From assembly GCA_038502055.1 (NCBI GenBank), contig JAXRKN010000043.1, forward strand, positions 7,564,001 through 7,628,000: 64,000 bases of DNA, read 5' to 3'. The DNA is from Tanytarsus gracilentus. Lineage: Eukaryota; Arthropoda; Insecta; Diptera; Chironomidae. Shown one piece after another: positions 46,399 through 59,929 of the stretch. Made by a program: the position numbers and the translations under genes. The notes beneath the pieces were generated by a model, which ran no database searches, was not told where the DNA came from, and saw only the letters and a program-made list of their open reading frames with translations. Positions within the stretch are counted from its first letter, which is position 1, and the number at the start of each line of letters is the position of its first letter.

Positions 46399-49300
46399 AT
46401 GAGGAAAATTTTAATTTTGTTTCTTTTTCTTCCGCTTTTTGGTAAATATAAAAAGTGAATAACAAAAAAAAATATTTTATCAATCCATGAAAACATTTTT
46501 CAAGTGTCATCACAACGGCTTCGATTGCCAGAGAGACTCGTTCAATGTTATCGAGGAAATTTTACGGAGACTTGGTACCCAAGTTCGATTCCTATGGTCA
46601 TCGATTTGATTCGTAAAATCGAATCAGCTTTCCCAACAAGCATTGACTTGAGACATTTGTCATCGCGCCTCTTTCATGAGTAAATATGAAAAAAAAAATA
46701 ATCTTTTCAGTCGATGACGAAATTTTGTGTTTACAAATCCACATATTGTAATTTTTAGTCTCCGCGTCGATGGCATTCAGAGATCCAGTTCCGCAGTGGA
46801 GACCGAAGACGTGACTGTATTCGGAGTTACTGGCTTCATGTCGCATAAAAATCGAATTATGCAGCAAATGATCTCAAACGTATCTGGAGAGTTAAGGTAT
46901 GAGGAAATTTTAACGGCAAGTGAGATGTGCACGCTTCACAAGCTGATTAGTTCCTCGGTTGAACCACACGAGATGCATAATGAACTTCGAATGTGTCCTT
47001 GGCAAATTCTCAATACAACTTCGCACATACCGAATGTTCAATCTAAAATGCCACAACCACAATTTCCCAATCGAAGACGCTTCAACAATCACACGGTCAT
47101 TGGACCTAACCTCTCACGATGTCCTCGAGAGCTCGGAGCATCTTACAGCGATTATGGATCCGTACACATAGGAAACATTATTGCAGCAATTGCGAGCGGA
47201 ATTCAACCGCAAAATGTTCGAATTTCAGATTTCGTTGCCGAGTACCGAGAAAAAGATCCATTTGCGAATCTCGAAACTTTGGAAGAGACCGATAATAGGC
47301 AGAAAATTGGAAAAGTTATATCGTCCTTAAGTTCAGTCGATAATACTTATTGTTCGGGTCTCGCAGGTGTGTGTGCATTTTTTAAGAAGAACACAAAAAA
47401 AACTTTTTAAAATTTAACGTTTAAAATTCAAATATTTTTTTAGGCGACATTGCCGAAATGATTCTATTTCAAGGTCCCGTGTTGGGATCAAATTTTTCAA
47501 TTGGCTTTTCGGCACTGTGGAACGACACCGAATTCCCTCGACTACTTCATCTCAACGGAAGTGGAAATGGTTTTTTTCATCTCACCGATTCGGAAATATT
47601 GAGTGGCTTAGACAGTCTGTTCGTGTCACAGCAGGTGTCAGCTTGGGCATCGAGAATCAAGCGACTTAGGTTATCACAAATTCTCGACATGTACTATCTC
47701 CATCAAGGCATTTCCATCCCGATTATTCAAACCAACAATAATGGTTTCTTTAAGGGAAGACCGGGTGAGTGAATTTTTGAAAATACTACGAAAATTTATT
47801 AATAAAATCATTTTAGTCTCGCGTAAACCTCAGGAAGAGCTTGAAGAGGAAATACCGCGACGAGTTGATGGCAAAACACTTTTCCGCAAAGCATTTAATT
47901 ACAAAGCACTAAACGAGGAACTGATGGATGAAGATAGCTACTTGTCACGTTTCACAGTCGCAGATGGAATTAACTCAGTTTGTCATCGTCAGAAAATAAT
48001 AGAGATGATTGATGTGGACAAGTTGAAGGATGAAACTTTCAATTTTATTCAAATCCTCGAGCTTGTAACAAGAACACCAATAATTTCGCAGAATCTACTT
48101 AAAGAATTTTCTGGCATTGCAGTCGATAGAGTTATGGACTATGCGAGAAATTTAGTGGCGAAAAATAAAAATTGCGGTGAAGAGCCAATTAATATCGAGA
48201 AGTCGGCAATCGATCTAACGGTGATTATCGAAGGCTCGAGGACTCATTACGAAAATCTTCGCTTAATTAATTTCGTTTCTGAACTAATTGGGGTCTCGAC
48301 ATTTGGCTCTTATATCTCGGTTGTGCACGGCGGAAGTGGAAGATATTTAGTCAATAGGACCAACACGATATCGGATGTTTTTAGGCAGTTGAGGAACGAA
48401 AGTTTTGTTAGTGAGTAAAAATATGAAATTTTAACAATAAACTTTTAATTTACTTTAATCCTCCAGATCCATCAGCCTTAAGCCTTTCAACCGCTCTCGG
48501 CAGCGTCATGCATCAGCTCCAAAATCAGTCACTCGAAGAAAAATTGTCGGGGGCTTATTTAGCACTTTCGAAGGTTATTCTTGTCATATCGCAGTCGCAA
48601 CACATTAGTCAGATGGACTATGAGAGTGCACAGAGAATTTTACTTGGCTCGATGCTCCAATTTCCCGACCTCTATTTCGTATTTTTGGCAAATGACATTG
48701 ATACGTTCAGGGAGATGACGTCGCGGAATGGGTCGATTAGGGTCACATCTGGCAGAATGGTAATTTTAGTAAATACTTTTCAAGTTTGAGTCACTTTCCC
48801 TTGAAATTTCCATTGAATTAATTTTTTTCTCCTTAAAATGTTTTGAATTCAAATTTGGCACTCTCATTTTTAGTTAATCGAGACAGCTGAACGATATCGA
48901 TTCATTCAAGCTACGAGCACAACACTGTCGACATTCAAAAAGTCATTGGAGGATGCAGTAAAATCCATTCCAAAGCGAATAATTTCACCTTACTGCCGAG
49001 ATTATGGAGATGGTCGAAGTCGTTGGAATTTAGTGCGAGATGAGTTTGAAGATTATGCTTCGCCGAATGTAGAACTAAAATATCGCATCAGTCCCTTTAA
49101 CCTTTACGGCTCGAGTGAAATTCGTGTTCGCTTTCAGAATGTCGACTACGGAGACTTAACAATTTGTATGGCGAGAAATCAACAGATGGCCAACAGGGAA
49201 TGTCATTCGATTCAAGAGATTGAAAATGTTTGGTTCAACATCACACAGCCATGTCCACAGGTTGGGTCTGAAGAATGTTTAAGCATTTATTTTACCGTCT

Positions 49301-49482
49301 TTGTGGATACAACGAAAATTCGATGCTCTGAATATACTTGTAGATTCCCCGACGATGTTCGATTCAATGTGAAACCAGAAGGCCTTCGATGTGAGCGAAA
49401 CGAAGAGCTTGGAAATGCTGCAGCAATTAAATTAAATTTATACGTCATAATTTCACTTCTTATTTTACAAAAAATGTTTTAA
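46399..49482 (+). CDS. secreted, probably GPI-anchored ectoprotein with degenerate vWA-like domain
   Basis: Seven exons join in phase: 46,399-46,441, 46,505-46,679, 46,759-47,366, 47,444-47,764, 47,817-48,410, 48,467-48,759 and 48,874-49,482, giving 880 residues. It starts with a signal peptide (MRKILILFLFLPLF) and ends in a hydrophobic stretch (LNLYVIISLLILQKMF) with no charged tail, fitting a GPI-attachment signal. Several N-x-S/T sites and scattered cysteines fit an extracellular protein. Around residues 512-580 the pattern IDLTVIIEGS, then FVSELIG and SYISVVHGG, resembles a von Willebrand A fold, but the MIDAS D-x-S-x-S appears as E-G-S-R-T, so metal binding is doubtful. I do not recognise the family. 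A matching insect family of unknown function is likely. Confidence 0.8.
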
Positions 49483-50397
49483 TTTAAGAATATTTTCACG
49501 AAATCTATTTTTAGTGTTTAAAGCAATCCAGAAATTATTTCGTGCTTTATTAAATTTCCTTTTGGATTAAATTTATCATCGATAAACTTTTATTGTATAA
49601 AAAGGGTTGTTGAAGGATTTTGTGCGGTTTTGAGGAAACTCTAATTTTAATTTATTCACATCTTAACTACCTTAAAAATTAAAGAAAGTTCTCAGTCCTT
49701 CTTCATAGCTTTTATATGGTCAATTTCCAACTTTTTGTGTTTGCACAATGAAAGCAAAAAAATCGGTAAACGAGGAAAAAATAAAATGAGTAAAAACAAT
49801 GACCACAAAAATTCTCCTAATTCACGAGCTTTTTTCGTTTTGATCAATAACTTTTCGCATTTTTGTCATGCAGAGAGCAAAAAAAATGTCAGAACGATGA
49901 TTTCGCATGAAAGCATTCCGTTGACCTCAAGTGAAATTTTTTCTCCCCGTTGAAGCGCGTTTTTGTGAATTTAATTGTCACCGTCACGACATTTCTTTTT
50001 TTGCTTAAATGTCTTTCCTGAAAGTGATTTATGATTTCATGGCCTGCATTTGTCCGCGCTTGCGAGATTTTTCATCTACTTTATTTGCCCATTATGCATT
50101 GCCCTCCGACAACAATTCTCTGCGAGCACTTAAAAACTTTTTGTTTTCCATGAATAAAGAGCAAGCCAAGGCAAGGAGTTGAAGATCTAATTGTTGGAAA
50201 ATCTTTTTCTTGCAAAGTTTCTCTAGGTGAAAATTTTAATTGTGAATGAAAAGCAGTGAAAAATTAAATTAATTCGGAAAGTTTTTTCATTTGGAAGAAA
50301 AACTTTTATTTCACTTCTCTTGAAGATTTTTAGTTAGGAAATTTGGTTTTTTAAATTAAAACAATCTTTGAAATTTAGAGAAAAAAAATTAATTTCA
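49483..50397. other. intergenic region
   Basis: No supported gene. A short lysine/asparagine-rich frame at 49,735-49,953 has no features and is not called. Confidence 0.5.
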
Positions 50398-50931
50398 ATG
50401 TTTTTGTCAAATCCACAAATTTCTCTTAGTCAGTCAATTAATCTCAATCCAACTTTTGTTGGTCTTGGAAGTCATCGTATTTATCCAGCAGTTTCTGACA
50501 ATTTATTCAAAAATTCTCACACGCCAAATTTTCACTTTCTTCAACAGAACGAAAATTCTAAAAATTTAGGTATAAAAATAGAAAATAATTTTTTGTTTGA
50601 AACTCCGCAAAATCTAAATTCAACAACGAATGAAATTAAGGAAAAGACAATCCATGACCAGGTGCTCAATATGGTCAAAAGTCCTTACGAAAGATTTAGT
50701 CTCACTGATTTAGATTCAAACAAACCAAAAACAAATTTTTTCGCATCTCTGCCACCACCTCAAGATTCATCAACTACAAAAAATAATCAGTTTGGTTTTA
50801 AATCGAAGGCAAATGATCCCAAGAAAACTTTGTTCAATGGACTTGAAGCGTTTGACGAATCGCTAGCTTCAAAATTCAGCTTAAAACCAAACTCGAATGG
50901 AAAGCATTTAATAATTCGCAAAAATTATTGA
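50398..50931 (+). CDS. small hypothetical protein, unrecognised
   Basis: A single-exon frame of 177 residues from ATG at 50,398. It is polar and probably disordered (many Asn, Ser, Lys, Pro), with segments such as FFASLPPPQDSS, SPYERFSLTDLD and FNGLEAFDESLASKFSLKP that look like real protein more than noise. An AATAAA lies 25 bases past the stop (50,956-50,961), which supports a genuine transcription unit. There is no signal peptide or membrane span. I do not know the family. It could also be the last exon of a gene with upstream exons I cannot see. Confidence 0.5.
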   Translation: MFLSNPQISLSQSINLNPTFVGLGSHRIYPAVSDNLFKNSHTPNFHFLQQNENSKNLGIKIENNFLFETPQNLNSTTNEIKEKTIHDQVLNMVKSPYERFSLTDLDSNKPKTNFFASLPPPQDSSTTKNNQFGFKSKANDPKKTLFNGLEAFDESLASKFSLKPNSNGKHLIIRKNY

Positions 50932-53628
50932 AAAACGCTCGAAAACTAAAATTTGAATAAAATTCGTTAAATAACGATAAAATTTTTAATTCTTTCAATT
51001 CAGTTTTTAATGCCAACAGCGACAGTGATTTTAATTTATTTCAGATCTAGAAAATAAATTAAAGAGGATTAAAAAATGTTAGCTAAAATTAAATTAAAAT
51101 TAATCGAGTTTAAATTAATCTCTTTTTAAATTTGACTCACTTTCAGCTTATAAGCTTTTAACTCGAGAAAAGCTCTTAAAACATTAACCCCAAAGCCATA
51201 AAAGCGTTAATGAAACTTGAACGAGTTTTCATCATAAATATATAAGAATAACATCTCAAAACAATCAACACATACGTGTTGCCTCAGGCAATAAGAGTGT
51301 GATGAGCTTTTTTTTGCTTCCATTGTTTTCTCATGAAGTGTCAAGACATTAAGTAAAATTATGAATGTTTTCCCATATTGTGTTGTTACATGTTTTTGTA
51401 ACAAATGACTTTAACGCTTAAATCCATGCATGACCGTTTTCATTTCAGCGATAATTTATCATATGCTGCTATTCGCATTTGCTCCTCGAGGTTGTTTTCA
51501 TAACGGATTATGATCGGTATGTAGCAAATGTATTTTATTTGTCACAATTTTGTCATTTTTGGCTTCTTGTTTAATTTAATCTTTGTAATAGAGGGTGAAT
51601 TCGACCTTAATGGCTTATAAGAGACATGCGGACAGAAAATTGTACATGATGATTCGTCGCATAACTTCTTAATGGTGAGAAAAATTTTAATTGCTTAAAA
51701 AAATTTTAATATCAAATTTTAATTAATCTCAAGATTAAATTAAATCCAGATAATATCAAAATTTGAGCTCGATTGTACATTTTTGTCTCGCGTACTTCAC
51801 GGACACGATACAAATCGAAAGTTTTGTCGCAAAATATTTTCACACATTTTATAAAAGTTTAAGAAGAATTTTCACTGCGTTGTGAAACTTTCTCTCCTTG
51901 ATGTCGGGTCAAACTAGAAGCTCTTTTTCAATTGCTTTACGATTATTATCTTGTTTGTTTGAAGCTCTATAAAACTATATTTTTACCGTTGTGAAAATTC
52001 TTCTCGGAAAATGTCAATGAATAGTTTTTGAATGAATGTTAGATTCTGAATTAAATAATTAATATTTCGCCCTAAATTAATTTTTCTTCCTAAATGATCT
52101 TAATTATCTTAATTAGATTCATAACGACATCGATAATATTCAATAACAGTTAAGGAGCATTCTATAAATCTCTCAATGTGTCATAATTCAATTATGTCAT
52201 GTGGAAGAGAAAACTGCTGACAAAATTGTGAACAGAAAATTTTGAAAAAATTGACGAAAGAATTAATTCGAAAATATTTATATAATTATCAAATTTCTTC
52301 TCACTGATTGCACGTCCCATGTTAATGACCTCATGAATATCTTTCGAACGACTTTTCTCTCCGTTTCTGCTGGCCTTTGGTCTTTTTTCCCACAACAATA
52401 TGCCACATGCAATCAAATTGGTCCTTTCTTAATTACAATCTTTCATTAATGAGCTTTCAATGTCTTCTTTCTCAAGTTCAGTTGTCGGTGACAAAACGAA
52501 TAAAGCCGACAAATTTGGCTCGCATAATTAAGGAGATGAGAAAATCTTTAAACTCTCGACATTGTCACACATTAAGTACTTTCTGGCCTTGAGAAACGCT
52601 CAGGTCGTGCCCAACGATGCTGAAAATCGATTTTTCTTCCTTTCTCTCTCCGCCGTTTCTATCTTCAACCCTATCAATCTTCTCTCTTTGCATATAATTG
52701 AGAAGTGAAGTTTTTATGATTAAAAAAGTTTTTCCATTGCAGTAAAAAAGTGCAAATTGATTAATGATGTTAAAGAAGAAACAAATTTGAAGAGAATTCT
52801 AGCAGTCAAAGCCAGTGCCGGCAGATAATTATGGGGTATTAAGATAATGAATGAAGAGATAAGCATCAATGAAATATTGAACAATGAAAAGTTTTAGAAT
52901 CACAAATTTTTTGGATGAAATCACATAAAAATTTAAAACTTTTTAACTTTAACACTAATTTTGTGTTCACGCACGGTAAATTCTCATTTCATTCAAGTAG
53001 TAAATCCATTAAATTTAATTAAAAGGCCTCACCCAATGAGATGGATGTTGAAATTATTTAGCCCGTTTACTTCACATGATTTATTTTTATCAAAATTGCA
53101 CATAAATACTAAGAGAAATGTTTGCACGAAAATTGATAAAATGATTGCACGATTTTAAGTTAGGTTTGTATAAAAATTTATTTTTCCAACAAATTTTTTT
53201 TAAGGAATCAAAAATTTTTGACAATAAAGTTAATTTTATTTTTGAAATTTGAAGAAATTAATTCGAGTTTTTTTCACAAATGAGCATAACCTAATTTTCA
53301 ATAATCCTCCACCACATCCACGATCTACCGCAATTCAATTTTTGAAGTGCATTCACTGTTTGCACGGTGATAAGATCGCATTGAAAGAGAGGAAAAAAAT
53401 TCTCACATCGAACAAGAGTGCAGTGTGGGAACGAAAGTCGCGCTGATTACGAGAGGAAAATTTTCTCGCTAAAAATAAGTGCATTTGCTATAAATAAGCG
53501 GAGCCAGAACGACTCTCGTATTTTAATCATAAAGCAGATTTTGCAAAGCTCAGTTGATTAAAACTTTTTCGCTCGCTTGTTGATTTTTTCCTCTTCGAAA
53601 TTTCGCTGCGGTAGAAGATAAATTAAAA
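50932..53628. other. intergenic region upstream of aldose 1-epimerase
   Basis: No supported gene. AT-rich with short random frames. Near its end, a TATAAATA at about 53,489 and an initiator-like TCAGTT at 53,550-53,555 lie upstream of the epimerase start, but their spacing does not fit one shared start site. Confidence 0.5.
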
Positions 53629-55904
53629 ATGGTAGTGAAATTGACAGTTGACAACTTTGGAAGTGTCGTTGATCACATCACGGGGGAGGAAAAGCAAGTT
53701 AAGCGTTTCACGTGGACAAATGATGAGAAGAAAGTTTCCATTCAGGTGAGAGATGAAAAAAAGTTTTTCTTTTGTTGATTTATCATTTGCAATTATTTTC
53801 CGATGTCATTGCAGTTAATCTCCTATGGTGCAATGATTACGAGCTTTAAGTTTGCATCAAAAACCGGTGAAGTCGCGGATATTGCTCTCGGTTTTGATAG
53901 CATCGAAGGTAAATGCTGCGGTTCATTTCGTCTCTAATGGAGGGAAAAAATTCTTTTATACTTCGTTTATTTTTTGATTGATTGTGAGGTGAAATGTAGG
54001 TTAAAAGTGAGTGAGAAAAAAGTAAAAAATTGAACAACATTTTTCTAAAATGTATTCGAGTGAAAACAAAAGTCAAAAGATTTCTTTGAAGCAATTTAAA
54101 GGGCAAAAAGCTTTCGAAACATTTTTATTTTTAAGACGGAATGCGTTACTGAGATAAAAATTTAAAATTTTTTGTTGAAATATTAAATTTTAGAAAATTT
54201 TAAAAGTTTTGTTGAAAAATTAAATTTTAGGAAAAGCTTTTTTTAAAAATTTAAGAAACTTTTTTAAGCTTTAGTCAAATTTTTATGAACTTTTTAATTC
54301 TTAAATATTCAAAACTATTATAAAAAATTAATTTTATTTTCTAAATGCTCTCAAAATTTTCAACTTCTCCATATTTATGTCAGAATCTTTCTATTAACAT
54401 CACAAAAAACAACATCATGAATTTTCATTCTGTGTTTCATCGATTTTATTCCAGCTTTATTTCCTATAAAATCCTTACTAGAGTTGAAATCATAAAATTG
54501 CCTATTATGTGTGTGTGATTGATGGTGGATTGAATGAAGAAAAGGATTTTTTCGACTTCCTTTAAATTTTTTTCTTCTCTTTTAATGAATTTTCTTCTTC
54601 TTTCTCTACCAAGGATATCTGAAAGACTCAAACTCAGCTTACATCGCCAGTTTAATGGGTCGAGTTGCGAATCGGATTGCAAATGGTGAATTCAAACTCG
54701 GGCAACAGAATTTTTCGCTCGCAAAAAATTTCCTGGGAAAGCACAATCTCCATGGTGGCATCATTGGTTTTGATAAATTTAATTGGGATTCGCACGTCAA
54801 TGGCAATACAGTGTACTTGACACATGTTAGCCCAGACGGATACGAAGGATTTCCTGGAACTGTTTTGGTGACTGTCGCCTCAACACTGAACAACGATAAT
54901 TCATTTTCGATGAAAATTTCAGCGGTAACAAGCAAACCCACGCCAATTAACATGTCAAATCATTCATATTTCAATTTGGCCGGTCATGGAGCGGGCTATA
55001 AAGAATTATACAAACACAAACTAACCATCAACGCAGATAAAGTTCTAAAAATTGATGCTGAACAAATTCCAACTGGCGATTTTGTTAACGTGAGCGGAAC
55101 TGAATTCGACTTTCGGCTTCCGGTCGAGTTGGGCAGCGCAATTTCAAAGACAACTGGAAATGGCTATGATTATAATTTCTGTATCATGAGAGGAAACTCG
55201 CAGACAATGGGTTTTGTTGCACGCGCTTTACACCCCGCGTCGGGACGATTTATGGAGGTTTATAGCGATCAACCGAGTGTTCTGTTTTATACCAGCAACA
55301 ATTTGCCGGATCCATGCAAAAATGTGAGTTGTAATGTTTTCAAACTCCAAGACAATTTTATTTTCTTAAAGGTTTGATACAAAAAATTCTCTGATACCTC
55401 TTTAATCCCATAACAAAATTTCATGCAAGTAAACAAAGCCGAAATTTAATTTCGAACGAAATTAATTTTCTTGCAAGAATTTTCATTTCACTCAGGAAAA
55501 ATTTCTATCCGTTTTCATGCTGTCGTACATACTTGCAACCACGTTAAATTTTATTATGAACATTTTTGTGTTATTTTAATTTTCTTTCTCTCTCTCATCT
55601 CATAGATAAATCCTTCATTACCAAACAACTCCGTTTGCGATGATGCCTCGTCTGGTGGCAAAGTCGTTGGTAAGGGTGGAGTACATTATATGAAACATGG
55701 CGCATTCTGTTTGGAAACACAAAAATATGCTGATGCCGTTCACCATGTAAGGCTTGAAAATGAAAAAGTTTTCCTCATCCGAATTAATTTTTTTTCTCTC
55801 TTTACAATTCCTTTCAGGAAAATTTTCCATCAATCATTCTGAAACCTGGTGATGTGTATGAGCATGAAACAATTTATAAATTCGGCATTTCCGATGAAAA
55901 TTGA
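53629..55904 (+). CDS. Galm: aldose 1-epimerase (galactose mutarotase)
   Basis: Five exons join in phase: 53,629-53,745, 53,815-53,908, 54,614-55,323, 55,606-55,746 and 55,818-55,904, giving 382 residues, slightly longer than typical 340-residue mutarotases. It interconverts alpha and beta anomers of galactose and glucose, feeding the Leloir pathway in the cytosol. Landmarks are ISYGAMITSF near the start, MGRVANRIANGEF, LHGGIIGFDKFNW with the substrate-contacting His, NMSNHSYFNLAGHG with the catalytic acid His, and FCLETQKYADA with the catalytic base Glu. The end is ILKPGDVYEHETIYKF. The 705-base second intron is the largest. AATAAA at 55,953. No signal peptide is present. Confidence 0.95.
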
Positions 55905-58900
55905 GTGCAAACAATTTGGGGCTTGTTATCGCAACTTGAAAATGTAAAGAGGAATAAAAATATCAAAAACTGACATTTATGCGTGCTTGGTTTTTGTGGC
56001 ATTTTAATCTCTTTCAAGTAAACATTTTAAAATTTATTGTTGTGTAAGTCTGACACGCTTTAATGAGTCTTGCGGTTGATTTCAGACCTGTTGAATGTCT
56101 CGAAATTCCTTTTGAACATTTTTCATTGTATAATTTGCAGTGTGAATGAGGTTGTGGGAGTTGCCGAAAGCTAAACGCGATAAAAATGGCCTGAAAAAGC
56201 CATCAATTAAAAAAAATATTTTTAACTTGTTGCACGGTTACTGTGAACGACGGCGATTGTTATCAAGCTGAGATAATTAAAATTGAAAAGGGTTGAGGAG
56301 AAAATATTACAAATTTAAATTTATAATGATGTCGGTAGTGACAAGAAAAAAATTGTTAGTGAGATTAACGCGGTTTAGAGAGTTTTCAGAAAATCCAGGA
56401 ACAATATCAAGATTTTTTAAATGATTTAAAATCTTGTAAACTGTAATTTTTTCTTTAATTTTTAAACACATTTAAAGCTTTTCACTAAATGAAGAAAATA
56501 ATAAAAATTTAATTAATTTTTGTGCTCTCGAGTAACCCTTTCTTTAAAGCACATCCATAACGCCTAACCGTATTTTCAAATTTATTGGTATTTAAGCTAA
56601 ATTCCTGTTTAGCCATAAGAACCGCCGCCGAAAATAATTGCTGTCGCATTTTAACAGTTTTAGTCACTAAAATTCCACACCATGAAAAACAGAAATTTAT
56701 AGACAAAATTATTTAGGTCATTTTTGGCGCTTTATTCTTTTCTCGCTCGTGCTGAAAATGAATGGCTTTGTTTCAATCTTTGCCTGCCTTAATGTTGTGT
56801 TTGGTGCGTGTCTTTTGTATCACTCTTTTTATTTTTGTTGGCTCACGGCCAAACTAGTTTCTCGATTTCATTTTTCTCGCTATTTTCTCATCGTGTTATG
56901 GTGTCTTTTATAGAGGGTGCTTTGTATAGTTTATAAAATAAAGTGCTTTTAGTTTTCAGGGGTTGAGAAAGAGTTTTTGATCTCAGTTCTGAAAGAAAAT
57001 AATTTTGTTGAAAAAAACTCGAACCCTGTTTCTTTCACACATCCAAAACTTGACGCCTTAGGAATGAACTTTTCTTGAGACGCTTCCTTTTTAACACACG
57101 CTTGTGTCAAAAATTAATTTTCATCTTCGCCGCACCCTCAGCTCATTTTTAAACATTAATTTTAATGATTATAACCACGAGACCCAAAGATATTTTCTGG
57201 CAATTTTCTAAAACCCCTTCCAGCCACAAGGTCTGAGAATTTTCATAATTCTAAGCGAATTAATGGTTTCATGTTCGGTGAAAGGGGTTCTTCACCTTTG
57301 GTGAAATTTAATGTTTAGAAAATGTGCAGACCGGAAAGGATAAATTTTGTTCTTCTTGTGTGTCATCGAGATGATAATAAATTTAGCGTGAAGCTACAAA
57401 AAGAGATGCTGGCATGGAGATAAATTTTCCGGAAATTGAAACCTTAAATTTTGTAGTTTTTTGCTTGAAAAATGAGATGAAGTTGTTTAATTTTTTTAAA
57501 AGGATTTTATGATAAAAATTGGATCAAATTTTTTTAAAAAATATCCAGAAAATTAAAACATTCACATTTTAGTGTCTTCAAGAGCGTCTTTCGAACCCGT
57601 ATTTAATGATGATATCATCTCAAAAAACAAAATTATTTCATTGTCAACAGGAAACTTGAGAACCACTTCACGGTCGCTCAGCCGACTCATAACTGAAAAT
57701 CGATTTAAATTTTCTCTAAAGCTCAAACTCATTTTTTAAATTTCCACTAACAAAAGGGTTTTGATGGTAAAGTGCAGAAAATAGGCAGACAGATAATTTG
57801 AGCTATTTAATTTGTCGCTACATTAATTACTAAGTGATGAATAAAATCTGTGTCGTAAATTTCAAGCGAGAAAATTTTTATGGGCATTTTTTTCTATCGC
57901 GTGGAGATATGAACGATTCTATCTCATAATATGAATTTATCTCTTTAAGAAATTAAATTAAATTTAGAGATTCTTCTCGTTGATAAAATTTATTTTAAAA
58001 TACTTTTAATTAATTAATTAACTTTTAATTTTTCACCTCATTTCAACTTCAACTAATCCAGCATCTGCTTTCATCACGAACTTTTTTCAAAACTTTAATT
58101 ATAGTTTTTTTCACCACATTTTTTTTCGCTTGCTTTAAAATTATTTGTTTAATTAACAAACTTTGTTCTTTTCTCTCGTTGCTCGCTTACGCCATCGATT
58201 CTTCAATCAATTTTCATTGTTTAAACTTATGCTAGCAAAGTCAGCTGAAACCAATATAAACTGAAACTTTTTCATCTCTCTTTCCTCCAGAGTATCGCAA
58301 GCAATAATTGATGGTGGGGAGTTAGGAAAGTTTTTAACTCGTTGGCTATTTGTTGATTGGTTTACTTCCCCTTTAACTTTGTAATTAATTTCCCATCGAG
58401 CTGAGGGTGTAAATTCAATTTTCTTTCTCACCTGAAATATTTTTTGCTCAGCTAACAGAAAAAAAGTTACTTTTTGCTCTTGGAGCTTAATGAACATTAT
58501 ATGAGGATAAAAGTGATAAAAAAATTATTCTGTTGGGAGTTAAGGAAGACTGTTTGACTTTTGCTATTGAACTTTTAAGAAGAAAAATAATTTGAAGAAG
58601 AAAAAATAAAATTTAAGTAATTCTTAATATTTTCACAGTTATTTCCCTCTTAGTCCTTTTCGTGCCCTCAAACCTTATTTGGGGTTTATTAAAATTCTCA
58701 TAATATCCATCACTCACTCATTGCATGACATTCACAACATTTTTTTTCTCTTTTATTTTTAGATCGCTCACAATTTTATTAAGTTTCACTATATTGAGCT
58801 CGTAAAAATTCCTCTGCAGCATATTTCTCGCATCACATCATTGATGGCGTTTACAAATCGCTTGTAAGCCAAAATTCATGTTCGAAATTTCTCATAAAAT

Positions 58901-59929
58901 GCTACTTTTTGCCTTTCTATCAATGACAAAATTATATGACTTCAATGAATCTTATTTCTTCTTTTTTGGTGAATTTTTATGATAGATGTTAGAAGATTTT
59001 TATAGTTAAGTTGGAGAAGGAGTTGAGGTATGTCAAAATTTAGTTATTTTTACATTGTTCCATAAAACTTTGTTGAGTTTATTTTTAGAAAGCTCAAAAA
59101 ACTTAGGCATTAATTTAAAAATTAATTTTTATATTTTTCTCTTAAAATTTCATAAACTCTTAATTTATTTTTGTACAACGTAAAAAAGAGGTTTGTTTTA
59201 TATAAAAGCAGTGAAGGCTTCAAATTATATAAACTCACCGTCATTTTTGCTCCTTAAATGCCTTTAAAAAAACGATTTACGAGAGATGGAAAAAAACCAT
59301 CGTCAACCTGTAATTTTTTGACCTTTTTTTGTATGACGAAATTTTTATGAGGATCTAGGTAAAGTTTTATATTTTATTTGTGGGCCAACATCTGCTACGT
59401 GACGCGGGCAAAAGCTTTTTTCTTCTTCGTGTTTAATGCCGATAAAAATTACCAGCAAAACGAAAAGATTTAATATGTCCCTTAATATGTCTCATTGAAT
59501 TTAACTTCGCAATGCAGCCAGCACGCAATCAGACATGACATTGGAGATTTTTTGCTGCCTAACTCGAGTGAAATTTATCTCCAAAATTAGCCTAATTTTT
59601 CATGTTCTTCACTTATAATCCGATCTTGACTTTGTTTTCTTCTTCTTTTCTAATATTTCTATATTTTTCTCTTCTTATTTGCCGCCTTGTCTAACAGCCG
59701 ACTCGGAATTTTTTTTTGCTCCCTCAATAAATACATAAAACAGAAGAGGAGAAAATTGCTGATTCGCTCATGCTTACTCTAATATATGTGTATTTGCAGC
59801 TTAAAGCTTATATCGCTATCCCCTAAATTGAATTTAGTTCCTTAAGCGAGTGACAAGTATGGAGGCGGATTTTAGAACCTTCTTTTTCATTTTTATTTGG
59901 GGGAAGATTTGAAATTTTGCGATGCCAAG
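55905..59929. other. intergenic or intronic region, no gene seen
   Basis: About 4 kb of AT-rich sequence with only short frames that lack domains or splice structure on both strands. No repeats longer than simple homopolymers stand out, and no tRNA-like cloverleaf was noticed. Confidence 0.5.

Noticed and set aside
46520..46545. AGTTCGATTCC resembling a tRNA T-arm
   Set aside because: No matching anticodon or acceptor stem nearby, and the segment is inside a coding exon of the ectoprotein gene.
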